Source: Multifurca ochricompacta (lineage: Eukaryota > Basidiomycota > Agaricomycetes > Russulales > Russulaceae). From it: a DNA stretch of 64,000 nucleotides. The notes beneath the pieces are model-generated. The model ran no database searches. It was not told the DNA's origin and saw nothing but the letters and a program-made list of their open reading frames with translations. Positions 31,933 through 43,401 of this stretch are shown here, in pieces (the stretch's first letter is position 1; each line of letters starts with the position of its first letter). The position numbers were made by a program, and so were the translations under genes. Location of the stretch: assembly GCA_022496185.1 (NCBI GenBank), contig WTXG01000175.1, positions 1-64,000 on the forward strand, read 5' to 3'.

Positions 31933-34897
31933 ATAGTATATCTCATGTATTTTCCCTCCCCCTCCAAGTTCCTCTTGGATGAGAGGGAAGGGGCATTGCG
32001 GCCTCGTATCCCATCTTATTTTTTGCGTTATCTTGTGCAAGGAGACTAGGAACGATTTCCACTTGTAAGTGTTCGGGTGGTATGAACACCGACGCCCCCG
32101 ATCCTTGAGTTATCGTCCCGTCCGATAACGTGGTAGTAGCCGCTGCGAAATGGATAGAACTGCGGATGTGGTGGGCTTCTCTACACTGGTGCGTAGACCT
32201 CGGTAACGAGGACGTAAATTGGGGCAAATCCGACTCGCTTAAAGTAGAAATAATGAGAGGGGGAAATAAATAAATAAAAAGTTGATTGATTGAGCGCGCT
32301 GCCTGTAAGGTGAGAGTAAAATTGAGACCTTGTTTGGAACGTACATGTATTCTGTAATTGATCCATATTCGGATAGAGCGCGGTACATGCGAGCCGCGCC
32401 GATGGCCCTGTGACAGCTGAAGTCAGGGCTACTGACTCCAAAAAAAAAAGAGAGGATCGAACAGGATTGTAACTGCAAGGAAGCATTTAATCAAGATACA
32501 AATATATTTTGCTTTTTTGTCGCTTACTTTCAACTCCAATCAACATCTAGCCATGGCAATCAGATCAGTCGTTGACAGCCAGAAAATGATGGGACTACGG
32601 GGCGCACTTCATTCCAAGGATCTGTCAAGACAAACAGAATCATGTGAGCATGATTCCTCCCACGCAGGGTGTACGAGTTGAAGGCACATACCATTCAAGT
32701 CGAGGATAAGGAAAACCTGGAAAACAACGACAATAACAAAAACAAATGAATGAGTGGTAACCGAAGGAGTAAAAGTTTACAGACCACTGGTGGCACTTCC
32801 GCAATCGCCGCCAGGAATAACCAGATGATGCACTTGAAGACCTTCAGCATCCGGCGCGAAAAAAAAAGCAAAGCTGTTAAATCACCTGCTGATAAAGGAG
32901 GTACCATATCCCAGTCGAGCTCCTGTGCGCATACCGCAAAAGCCCGATCAGCATAGTCATCAGGAGCACTACGTCAACCACCAAAACGCCGATGGCATTG
33001 AGCAGGCCCCTGTGCGTCTTTAGGGTGATGCAAGTCTCCAAAATCGGGTTGTACGACGACTCCACCTTAGAGTTTGAACTATGAACGAGGAAGTTCTGAA
33101 ACGAATGACCGCCTCACCATTGTCAGGTCTTCGATCAGAGGGTAAGAGGAGATATGAGTATCAGAATGCAGGAGCGGAAGGGATAAGAAAACGTACTCCG
33201 TAAGTTCAGTCCTAGACCTCCCAGCCATGAACCAACAGCGATCAAGGACACGAAGATATTGCGATTCCATATGGCAATTCTAGAACGGACAACCAATCAG
33301 CATCTTCAACTACTGCAGGTTTGTCGCTGACAACGGCTTACACACGGAGAACGATGATAAGAGAGGCGAATGCCCAACTAGCATACGGCAAGGCCTGCAC
33401 AAAGTCAAACACAACATCAAAATTGTGGGGAGAAAGAGGGGCAATTGAGTGGAGTTCGTACTCACAAAATACGTGACTACAAATGGCTAAGAAAGTGCAG
33501 GTAAGCAATTATTATTAACTCCTCCCTTCCCCCAGAAACGTGCGGGCCTCACCTTGCAGGGAAGTTTTGGGCCGTCCATATCGATGAAGGAAATGATGAA
33601 CGCGAGTAAAGTGATGTAGCGTGTTCCAAGATATATCTGCTTCATGTCTCGGCGGTGGCGCGCAATACAGGATAGCAAATAGCTTACCCATATTGTCCAT
33701 CTGTAAGGTCGTTTTCCCTTCAACACATCTAGCTCGAAGCCAGCCGTGAACAAGGTCTCCCAACTGGGGCATCGGTATCAGTGATCACGTTTCTTCTGAT
33801 TTCTTGAGTGAGCGGGAAAAACGAACATGTAGATTCCAGCAAGGGCATGATTCAGCTTGGTGAGAGCGACTGGATGACTGTAAGAAAGACATCGCATCGC
33901 TTAGATGAAGGAAACACACGGTAGTCCCTCAAGACCAAAACGGGGTCGTGCCAATTGACCATCTTACTGATACAGCGTCCGAAGAAAGTGGAAACTTGCA
34001 TATGTTCATAGAAATCCTATATAGTGTTCCCCCCCCCCACTCGTGTGAGGGTATTGTGCAACATGTGTTGACCCATGACACATGTATCACAGACCCACGA
34101 TCTGTATCACGGAATTTTCTACGGGCGGTCTTCTTGACAGCGCTCGAAGAGGCTTTGTTATTTGTGCCTGATATGCCTTCCCGGTGTGGGGAGGGGGAAG
34201 GGGGACGAGGTAAGACGGATTTCCACGGATGGTGACACATCATCTCGCTTAGGGAAACACACCGCCGCTATCCATCACCATCCGGTAAACCAAGAAATAA
34301 AAAACAAAAACGAGTTCATTGTGACTTGACTAGGATTTCTACATCCTCAGTTGGACCTCCAGAGAAACACAAAAGGGACGAGATATCAATATCACAAAAA
34401 GGGTAAGGTGGTGTTGAGTGCTTCTTTTGAACGGACTCAGGAATGACCGAAAACTGTTGCCACCACGGAATGCAGTCGTTCTAATAGAGTGGTGTCAATC
34501 ATTGTTGTATGTTGCATGCACTGCATGAGCGCCTACATAGCTTCCTTGTGTCGTTCAGTGCATAGAGGGCCAGAGGAAGGTACACAAATACGGCCAGAAG
34601 GGTCCCTAGAAAGGCCATGCCATTGAAACACGAGGCGCCCGAATCCAGACACCGGGGAAAGCACCGAGGATCGTTGCTTGCTTGCTCCGGGCTCCCAAGG
34701 ACCAGGACTTCACCCATAGTGGCAAGATCAGTCATCGGAGAGTCACCCCCGGATGGCGGGAGTAGTACGACTACGACCTTGTGCAGAGGAGGGGGCTGTG
34801 GTAACTCTCTGGTGCTTGTTGCATGTGAACAGGACTCGGAAGAATCAACGCGTGTTTAGCGAACTTTTGTTGGACGTTGAACGATGTCATCTACCTT
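31933..34897. repeat. Segmental duplication, copy 2
   Basis: Direct repeat of 26715-29810, same gene order and orientation. It lacks some sequence present in copy 1, e.g. around 29080-29150. Confidence 0.93.
31943..33962 (-). CDS. Multi-pass membrane protein, mushroom-specific family, copy 2
   Basis: Paralogue of 26727-28783 with the same exon pattern. It starts at 33962 (MVNWHDPVLVLRDY), followed by ALTKLNHALAGIYI, the WETLFTAGFELDVLKGKRPY exon, and YLGTRY with ITLLAFIISFIDMD. The family motifs KCIIWLFLAAIAEVPPVV and MYRALSEYGSIT are kept, and the C-terminal tail is identical except at its last residue. Most coding differences are conservative, with no obvious stop within the recognised exons, so both copies could be functional. 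A tandem origin, later separated by transposon insertions, is inferred. Confidence 0.75.
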
Positions 34898-35082
34898 ATC
34901 TGAAGGTTGTGGGATGAAATGGCGGCGAACCATGCAGCGAACCATGCAAACCATGTGAGCCTTACATAAGCATCATTTATGCCATACCATAACTCCAGAC
35001 ACGGATACAATACGTTACAATTGCGCTCATTATAATCGAGGCCGACATAAGCCAAGCCAGCCAGACAAATTGGGAATGTAAT
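34898..35082. other. Short intergenic spacer
   Basis: Non-coding gap that would include the 3' UTR of the ABM-like gene. Nothing else seen. Confidence 0.4.
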
Positions 35083-35916
35083 TTACAAGGCGGATCGATT
35101 ATCAGCAGTTCCTTCACCTTCGCGCTTGACCTGGTTGAGGTAGAAGTGGTACACTTGCAAGGTGACCAGACGGTGGATACTGTCGAGGGCAGTTCCACCT
35201 TTTATTGCCTCTTTGTGAGCCTGAGAGGAAAAAACCGAGAAAAACCGGGTTCAGGGAAATAACGGTCAAACGCGTCTCGAACAAGTCATACCTCAATACT
35301 ACTCCAACCGACAGCCAACAGAAGCGTAGTCGGTTGGTCGATAAGCGAACCCGTCGCGGCAGCGAGCAAGGGCGATGTCGGGTCACCAGCAAGAGCGACT
35401 ACGTTGTTCAATGCCGTCTCGACTTTTTCCACGTCGGCCTCCGATTTGACCTTGACGAACGCGAACTCCGTCACTGGAGCCTGAAGGGCGGGATAGGGGT
35501 CCGTAGTGAACGTCCCGTGAACTTTCTCGACCGAAGTTCCACCTCGTGTCGGAGCGAGCAACTCTCGTAGCTTGGTGTGCTCCCCATGATCGTTGAGGAC
35601 GAATTTCTGGTAATCCTGGTGACTATCCCAAGCTACGGCACATCCCACGCGTTCTGTGTGAGAAGAGTATCTGAAATAAAAAATAAAATAAAACTTACCC
35701 ACGAAGAGGCCAAGTTTGGTTTCCTCAGCCTGAGTGCCGTGGAACAGTCTGTAATTGGAGTTCAGATTTAACAAAGTGAAAGAAACGAAATTATTCGTAC
35801 GTCGAAACACCTTTCCGGGTCACGGCATAGTTGAAAGCAGCGGCGGCGGTCGAGGGGTCTTTGTAGTACTCTTCGCTCGCGGACCAAAAGGCGATTTCAA
35901 AGGTCTTGTCTGCCAT
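35083..35916 (-). CDS. ABM-like dimeric alpha/beta-barrel protein (221 aa)
   Basis: Four exons on the complement: 35801-35916, 35699-35748, 35292-35653 and 35083-35220. They total 666 nt in a single frame. The protein has two related halves: MADKTFEIAFWSASEEYYKD...STLFHGTQAEETKLGLFV...VAWDSHQDYQKF, then EFAFVKVKSEADVEKVETAL...AVGWSSIEAHKEA. The W-D-S-(H/I)-x-x-(H/Y) pattern after a beta strand is usual in antibiotic-biosynthesis-monooxygenase-like (ABM) and EthD-like folds. No signal peptide, so cytosolic. Substrate unknown. Family assignment is moderate; the gene structure is strong. TATA-like elements (cttataccatcc, ggtatagtata) lie upstream near 35972-36011. Confidence 0.78.
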
Positions 35917-36397
35917 GTTCGATTTGGAAATGGTGTTTATGTTGTTGTGTGACTCGAGTCTCAAATCCCACTCTTATACCATCCATTTGACTGGGTACTG
36001 GGTATAGTATAATTGTGACCTCGGGCTCTATCCCCGAGACGATCTACCCCTGGCCAATGGGAGTCGCGGGCTTGTGCGGGCCGCTTCGGGGTGGGCTGAT
36101 GGTGGCTGTCGCTATGATCTCAGTTATTTCTATCTTATGGCCTCATCTCATGTTTTTATTTTCTTTCGTTATTTTCTTTCATTTTTTTAATTGACATTTC
36201 ATTGTTGAACGCGGTGGTAATGGTATACCAATCCTTCGGTGTAGATTACTAAGTCCCCGAGCTCATATTAGCTCTCCACCCACATCATGAATCATGAATC
36301 ATGAATCATCATTGTAAACGTGTCAGGTGATAATGATATAATGTTAGTCAGGCGAGCGAGTTAGCCGTGTTCGTGGTCAAACACCTCAAGAAACACT
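35917..36397. other. Intergenic region between ABM-like gene and DBP7
   Basis: Holds the promoter of the ABM-like gene (right side of its start) and the 3' UTR of DBP7. A triple atgaatc repeat sits at 36284-36308. No gene seen. Confidence 0.5.
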
Positions 36398-38861
36398 TCA
36401 AGTCCTGTTAACCAACCTCTCCAGTGCATCGCCAGACGCGATTTGGAATTCCGATGTGCCTGAGCTCGCCATAACCCCCCCCTTCTTAACAAGACGTCCC
36501 TGGCTGCGCACAACAGCTCGCATCCGCCGTTCGGCATCTAACTTATCACCATCCTCACCATCGTTATCATCATCATTCTTATCATCATCGCGACTTTCTT
36601 TTGGCCCAAGTGCCTTCCTTTTCTTCTTCTTCGCACCTCCCGTGGCGCCCTTCCCTTTCCCGTGCCCATGCCCACTCACAGTGCTGGGAGCCTCGCGCAG
36701 GGCGAACGACTTGGCTAGGTGTCCAAGGTGCAGATGCCGTATATGGAAAATATGTTTCTCATCCGAAGGGTGGGTCGCATAAGCGCGCAAATGTGAAGCG
36801 AAAGCCTTGCGAGCCATCTCGACGTTCTAATTTTATTTTATTTTGCGTTTCCAACAAGTCAGCACCCAACAAAGAAATGGGGGGGAGGTGGCGTCATACG
36901 TACCTGTTTTCTATGGAGACACCACCGCTCAAATGCCAGCTGGACCTCAGTCGCGCGTTCCTCATATTCCCTACCCTGTCCACCAAATCCCTTCTGTAAG
37001 ATCTCTTCCACGGCCACAGCTTCAAACTGGTGGCCTGCTCCAGCGCTACTTTCTTCCGTCGTCGTCATCGTCCCACTGGCCATTCGTGCTTGCACCCATT
37101 CGACCCATTTTTCCTCGCTTGGCGCGATGATGGCCCATGCTTGACCACCACGACCCGCGCGAGCCGTGCGGCCGACACGGTGGACGTATTCAGTGGCGCC
37201 ACCCTCAGTCGGGAGATCGTACTGCACGACTGCGCGTACACGCGGCAAGTCAAGTCCACGAGCGGCCACGCTTGTACACAGCAGGACGGATGCCAGTCGG
37301 TCGGAGGACTCAGATGTTTTGTTGGTGGCGGAGAAGGCATGTAAAGAGGCGAGACGAGTGGACAGAGCAAGTGAGCCGTGAAGCCGGAAGATGGACGTGT
37401 CTGGAAGCAACGGTGAATGAACCTCTATTCGGCCAACTTTACCTGTGGTCCTTGCCGCCGCCACAGTAGCTGCTGTTGTCTCATCGTCCGAGTCGGTTCT
37501 CTCGTTATCATCTTCCATGTTGGACCCCCAAGCAAATCCCAGTGGAAATCTACCGAGTCGGTGCAGCTAAGGAAAACAATGATTTTGAAGCCGCGTCGAC
37601 CTCCCGACTGCGACAGTAAGGATCGAAGCAGAGCAACGAGGGTAACCAAACGTAATTTGAGCGGGACGATAATGTATTTCTGCGAAAGCTGCGATGGCGG
37701 TGTGAACTTTGGGTCCGTTGCAGACGCGGTGGCATCCTCAGTGCTTCCAGTCGTTTCTTGTTTGGGTAGATCCAGTTCAGTCGCCTTGATGATAATGGGG
37801 TCATGTAGGGCTGTACCGGCCAGGACCTGGACATCCTCACGCATGGTCGCCGAACAAAGAATAGTGCGTCTCTTGACGTCCCAATCCCATCCGAGGACCT
37901 CCATGGTTCGACCATCCTTCACGGCCTGCAGCGCGAGCTTCCTACTTCCATCGAGACAGGTAAGGATTCCTTTGATCGCGTCCGCGAAACCGAGATCCAT
38001 AAGCCGGTCGGCTTCGTCGAGCACGAGCCAGCGGCACTTGCTGGTGTCAAGCGAGGACGTGTTCTGAAGATGATCGAGCAGACGGCCCGGCGTCGCGACG
38101 AGGATGGGTATACCCTTCCGAATGCGAGCTTTTTCGTGCGCGCGCGTCGCGCCACCCGTCAACAAACCAGATACCAACCACCGGGTGAGCCGGCTATCGT
38201 TCTTTTCCTCATCATCGGGCGCAGCATCCAGCGGACGCAAGCGGAGCTTCAACAGAACGTCAAGCACGTCCGATATCTGCTTGGCAAGCTCACGTGTGGG
38301 GGCGATTATGATTGCGAGGGTTCCGATCGAGCGGTCAATGTATGAGTTCGCGCTCAAGGGGAGAAGGTCATGGAGAATGGGGAGGAGGTATGAGAGCGTC
38401 TTTCCCGAACCCGTCTGTGACTGGATGAACGCATCTCGCAAAGAGGAGGAAGAAGAAGCGTCCCGTGATAATAGTGCTAATAGGGATGCGCGCTGTATCG
38501 AAGTAGGCTTTAGGATGTTCATTTTGGTGGTTATATGGGTAGTGATGAGTGGGTTGAGGCCAAGCCCCGTGAAAGTTGAGGAATCGGTAAGTGGTGCGTT
38601 ACTCGGTTTGCTCGGCGCCTTTGGCACAGACGGTGTGGGCTTCTGTTCGAGCTTTGGGTTAGAAGAAAATAGTGAGGATATGATTTGCGCAGGTTGGCGA
38701 GGCTTTGGATGTGCCTGTGCTATAGGCTGGGATAATGCAGCGGGTGGGTGGTTAGGCTCTTTCCGTGGCCGTTTGAACGGTCGCTTGTCCACGACATCGA
38801 TAGTCGTATGAGAGCGACTTGGATTGCGCGATTTGCGCTTTTCAATTCTCTTTGACTTCAA
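36398..38861 (-). CDS. DBP7: DEAD-box RNA helicase DBP7 (DDX31), one apparent frameshift
   Basis: Nucleolar ATP-dependent RNA helicase of 60S ribosome assembly. Exons 36904-38861 and 36398-36826. Motifs in order: Q-motif region ([11 protein letters not shown]), motif I QTGSGKT, Ia PTRELA, Ib TPGR, II DEAD, III SAT, the Dbp7-type [16 protein letters not shown], motif V ARGLDLP, motif [12 protein letters not shown], then a lysine-rich tail ([10 protein letters not shown]). The reading frame needs one extra base in the C run 37525-37529 (GGGGG on the coding strand). With it the two exons total 2388 nt, exactly 795 codons plus stop. The acidic insert just after the break ([13 protein letters not shown]) is usual for Dbp7. 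A base-calling undercount is more likely than a pseudogene. Confidence 0.92.
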
Positions 38862-39997
38862 TCTAAGTGTAGTAAGTAGAGTATATCGTACTTATGGTAC
38901 ACTAACGCACCTGTCAGTCCACCGACCACCTTTTTTAATAGACCCCCTTCTGATGACAGATGGACCTTCCTCGAGTGCAAGATTCAGCACTAAATTGTCA
39001 TCCATATTTCAAAAAAACGATGATTTGGTCTGAAAAAAAAGTGTATACATGAAGACATGAAGACTGGAGACAAACTGTGCAAGCTCAAGCTATTCGAGGC
39101 ACGCACGTGATGGCAAGTGCTCGCAGAGATGATCCTTCTTCTTCGTCTCTCATCTCTATAATCTGTTGACGGTCGGGCTCCCATCCGTAACGAGCTCCAG
39201 AACAAGGTCCAACTCGTTGTCGACCATCGACCTCTCCAGAGTATACCCACCCAGGTTAAGTTAACTGACGCCGAGCAGCAAAACCCTTACCTGAGGCTTG
39301 CCAGAATTCTCGGTGTTCACGGTCTACATGTCCAAGTTCATTTCCCATCACCTTTAGTGAAGGAAGGAAATTCTACTAGCTGTGACCAGGAGATTCATAA
39401 CGCTCTGTCCTTCCCGAGTGGTTCCTCCATACACGGGCCCCAGAAAGTTGGGCAGACGGCACTTTCGTGTTCTACGCACCCATCATGTGCCATGAGGAGC
39501 TCAAGTACTTCGCAGCACGGGCTGCATATGTTTTATCACCAGGTCAAGGCATCGCCCCACGCCTTGCCTACTTTCAGTATTAGCTGCTCCATGATGTTCC
39601 GTCACTGACTCATCGAGGCCTAAGTCGATCCAACTCCGCGTACAAACAAGTATAGTCTTTTTGTACTCGTATACTTTGCTACAGCTTGCGTACTACGCTT
39701 TTCTCCTTTCCCAGCTGTACTGTCATTCAGAGCACAATGACATGCAAATATTCACTTCTTCGCCAATTTCTCCCTCTCCCCAGGTCTACCAGCGGTGGCT
39801 TTCTGCTTTGCTTTTTACATTCCAACCGAAGCCAGCTCAGATACTTTAAATAGCGATGAATGTCCAACTCTCCCACTCTTTTTTCCCCGGTTGTCGGTTC
39901 TCCCTCCTCAGCCTGTGACATCCACCCTAGACGTTCTTTCTTGTCTTGCCCTATAGAACCCTTCCACTCATTTCATTTCTTTTCCCTCATCGCTACC
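38862..39997. other. Divergent intergenic region (DBP7 / Rds1-like)
   Basis: Promoter space for both genes, with pyrimidine-rich tracts just before the Rds1-like start (39940-39995) and a possible TATA-like tactttaaatagc near 39841. Short peptide-like stretches near 39160-39260 on the minus strand were not convincing. No gene called. Confidence 0.5.
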
Positions 39998-41244
39998 ATG
40001 AAGTCTACACTTGGCGTTTTCTCTCTTTCAATTCTCGCAGCGGTCGTCGCTCTTGCCCACCCTCTTCCGCGCGACGATACACCGAACGGTGCGCCCCACC
40101 TTCTTTCCGCGCGTCATCTCTTGATCTATTATTTTTTTTGACCACTGTAAATCCCACTCCCGGCGTAGACTTGGATATCCTCAATTTTTCACTTACTCTG
40201 GAGCATCTTGAGAATACATTTTACACTCAGGGTCTCTCCAGGTTCACGCAGAAGGATTTTGTAGACGCTGGTTTCCCTGACTGGTCGTACGGTCGGCTTA
40301 AGCAGATAGCCACTCATGAGGCTGCTCACGTCCAGTTTCTGGAGTCGACCCTTGGTAGTATGGCCACCAAACCTTGCACTTATAACTTGTGCGTGGCCAG
40401 GGTGGCGGTTTCATATATATGTATGTGTGTGTGCGCCCGTGGTTAACACTACATTATTTAGCCCCTATGATGATCCCAAGTCATTTGTCGCGCTTAGCCA
40501 CGCTATTGAGGCTGTCGGTAAGTCTTTTTCGTTGTCGTCGAATGCCTTTTTCATCTCACCGTGTCTCCTATATAAGGGACTTCGGCATACATCGGTGCAT
40601 TAAAGTCCTTCGAGAACAAGGTTGGTGAACCTCTGGGCTCTCAGTTCCCACGTAGTGATTTCAGAACCCAAGGACTACGTTCTAGCCGTAGCGACAATAC
40701 TGTCCACGGAAGCCCGTCACTCCGCTTGGGTTGACTCTGCTATCAGGAAGGGAAGCGCGTGGAGCGGTGTATACGATGTGAGCGTTACGTTTGGCGTTCC
40801 GCTCAGATGCTGACGTCTCTCTCCAAAATAATGTAGACACCTCTTGATTTTAATCAAGCCTTCACGGTGGCATCCAGCTTTATTGTCTCTTGCCCTCCTT
40901 CGAATCCGAATCTACCTTACACCGCATTTGCAGAGCTCACGCTCCTTGACCCGTCTAGTGCATGGCCAGGCTCGACGACACCGCTTCAATTTGCGATACC
41001 TAAAGATCTTGATAGTTCTACGAAGCTTTACGGGACGTTCCTGACCGGGCAGGAAGCCCTCATCGTTCCTCTGGAGGATGGCGGGAAGAGTGTCAGCATC
41101 CCCGACACTTTGCGAGGCGTGGTCTATCTCCTCATTACGACCGATATGAATGCCGTGGAGGATAGTAAGACCATTGCGGGCCCTGCGCTGCTCGAGTTTT
41201 CATTCAACTCGGACGGAAACTTGCAGAGGCTCCCGTTGTGGTAG
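39998..41244 (+). CDS. Secreted ferritin-fold protein, Rds1-like (307 aa)
   Basis: Six exons: 39998-40088, 40169-40388, 40462-40517, 40577-40620, 40673-40777 and 40837-41244, all GT-AG and summing to 308 codons with stop. An N-terminal signal peptide (MKSTLGVFSLSILAAVVALA) is followed by the ferritin-like domain: NFSLTLEHLENTFYTQGL, then IATHEAAHVQFLESTLG, then ILSTEARHSAWVDSAI. The spaced Glu/His residues (ExxH-like) fit a di-iron four-helix bundle. The C-terminal half is beta-rich (FTVASSFIVSCPPSNPN onward). Related to stress-induced rds1 of S. pombe and desiccation-related proteins; usually starvation or stress regulated, but nothing here shows that directly. Confidence 0.88.
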
Positions 41245-42724
41245 TTGTGATTGATACAAGTCATATTTTAGAGATTGGGGAGATGACACGATGAACGATT
41301 TATTTTCTATAAGTATTAGGATATTGTTGGCATGCAGCGAAATAGAAAAAGCGAGGTTTTTGATGCCTTCACCAGGGGGGTTGTTAGACATGTCCAACGT
41401 CATAAACTTGCTTGTGGGAGTTTGGTACGGGGCGAGCAGAACCTAGGTATACCTGAGGCCATATATTCTTCACGATAAGGCTTTTCATTTTTGCGCGCTG
41501 GGCACTGCCTGTGAAGGCCTCCCAGGGAAGGAGTTACAAGTTGACCATGACATGTCTGCGGGATGAGCCCGCTTATCCCAAGTAAGTTCCTTAGGCAGTA
41601 TCCGCAATCCGCATACATATGGGTCGACGGCCATGAGATATCATACAGATGAGATGGAATTGGAGCAAGCCACCTACCTGGAACGCACATCGATCACCCG
41701 CAGAATGAAAGAGCAAACACTAAAATAAGTGACAGCCGAAGCTGGGGGGTGCCTTTGTAGTAGCAGGGTCTTGTTATAAGGTGCGGAGAGCTCCATTCTT
41801 TTATTTTCTGATTTCTGACCTTTTTATTTTAGTTTGTTTTCCCTTATTTACAAGGTGTCTCAAATAATACCTTCTAGTGCCAACTACAAAATGCCAAACT
41901 CAATAGACTAAGACAGTGTAATGTAAACAGTGCAATGCTGATAATCTGAACGCATTTATTAAAATTATCTTATTATCACGATTTGTTAGATTGGGAGGCC
42001 CAGCTGTCCGGTCCTGCACTTCCAACACATGGGACCCATAGTAATAATAATTACAGAAAAATGCTGAACAGGTGTCTCGCGACTGCTGCCATGCCTTATG
42101 TTACGGTTGACCCATTCAGCGTATCAGGTTCAATGCCAGATGATCAATCTGGCGTAGTTCGGGTGGTGAGACGACTGCTAAGCGTGCTAGGCAAAGCAGA
42201 GAAAAGATATGATATTCTAGAGATTACAGTTCTATGGGGAACAAGAGATCGAGACTAAGGATATTACAAGAGAAAATGGGGGTTTAAATAAGTATGAGAA
42301 TTGAGCGAGGCTGACATGGAGGGCAAGGCTGACATGGAGGGCGACCTATGGAATATATTGTTGGGTCTTTAGGTAGAATGTGTAAGAGCGAGGCGGTCTA
42401 TTATGATTACGAACTAAATGGAATAAAAGTAAGTGATGATTCCTGAGATAATCTTGTGAATAGTTTGATCCTTAAGTCGTGATACCGTTAAGTCGTAACA
42501 CCTTACGTGTGTCATTCATATAAATGATGCTACTACGATAGTCAAATCTGGCCAAATGTTTTTGAGTCCCAACCAAAACAAAAAGTGCTACTGTCCGTTT
42601 TTTCGCCAAGAGTTACTACACAACTGTCCTGCATACCCACACCTAAGAAAAAAGAAAGTGTGTCCAGTAAACAAACCTTCGCTCTCTCTCTCTCTCTTGG
42701 CTCGCTGCACAAATGTTTCATCTT
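41245..42724. other. Intergenic, repeat remnants
   Basis: Mostly unclassified. 41940-42025 resembles the end of hAT-like repeat X (ttattatcacgatt then cccagctgtccggtcctgc). A 16-bp direct repeat (ggctgacatggagggc) lies near 42309-42341. A CT-rich tract is at 42682-42700. No gene supported. Confidence 0.45.
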
Positions 42725-43401
42725 TCATCGTACCGTGACGGTCACGTTCTTAATTTCCGTCAGGAGGTACGGTCCGGCCTGGAAAAAAGTAACTGTTTCA
42801 GCCAGCAAACTCCCCAAAAATAATTTGATAAAAGTGCCCCCCCAATCCATCAACGCCAGCCCCTGAACAACTTTAAAACCCAAACCAACACCACCACCAC
42901 CACCACCACCACCACTACCACTATTACTTACCCCGACGAGAGATATATGAGCTACGGTGAGCAGTGCCTTCGTGTTGGTCTTGAATGAGTCCGGCACCGT
43001 CACGGTGAAGTTTTGTTGTGGCACATTTTGTGGGGTCCGTGTCTTCGGGTACTCGGGGTTGAAAGGCCCAACGTAAAGCGTGTTGCCGAGGAGTTGGGTA
43101 GGGTCCGGACAATGACCCTGTGGAGGACATTGCACCAACGAGATCACGATCGCGACCTCTTTAGAACCCGTAAGGGAATTCTAAAAAATAAATAATAATA
43201 AATAAAAATACGAAGCGAGCCCTTGCCCCGAGGAGAGGAGTGGAGTGGAGTGGAACTCTCACGTACGGGGCGGTTAACTTGTACTGTGAGCGATCGGTTG
43301 GGACTGATTTTGGTGTCCTTGAAAGGGTATCCGATTGAGATGGTCTGCGCGTACACGCTGGCAGCGAGAGAAGCGAGAGTGAACAGTGCTGTGAGCTTCA
43401 T
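42725..43401 (-). CDS. Small secreted protein (145 aa), basidiomycete family
   Basis: Three exons on the complement: 43267-43401, 42932-43180 and 42725-42778 (45 + 83 + 17 codons, then stop). Signal peptide MKLTALFTLASLAASVYA. The mature part is an all-beta-looking domain: TISIGYPFKDTKI, NSLTGSKEVAIVISLVQCPP, ETLYVG-type strand (NTLYVGPFNPEY), NFTVTVPDSF, LLTVAHISLVGAGPYLLTEI, NVTVTVR. Two cysteines (CPPQGHC) could pair. Such proteins are frequent in secretomes of wood- and litter-decay mushrooms; role unknown. An upstream ATG at 43515 lies in the same frame, but the 43401 start gives a proper signal peptide. Intron 2 holds a CCA microsatellite. Confidence 0.82.
42889..42919. repeat. CCA trinucleotide microsatellite in an intron
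   Basis: About nine consecutive CCA units inside intron 2 (42779-42931) of the small secreted protein gene. Confidence 0.9.

Noticed and set aside
35205..35570. Plus-strand 121-codon ORF over the ABM-like gene
   Set aside because: Antisense shadow of exon 3 of the minus-strand gene, which has consistent splicing and family motifs.
38104..38811. Plus-strand 235-codon ORF over DBP7
   Set aside because: Antisense to the helicase core, no recognisable domain.
39100..39260. Minus-strand peptide-like stretch (YTLERSMVDNELDLVLELVT) in the DBP7/Rds1 spacer
   Set aside because: It has a pleasing composition, but an in-frame TAA directly upstream and no workable splice acceptor. At most a relic.
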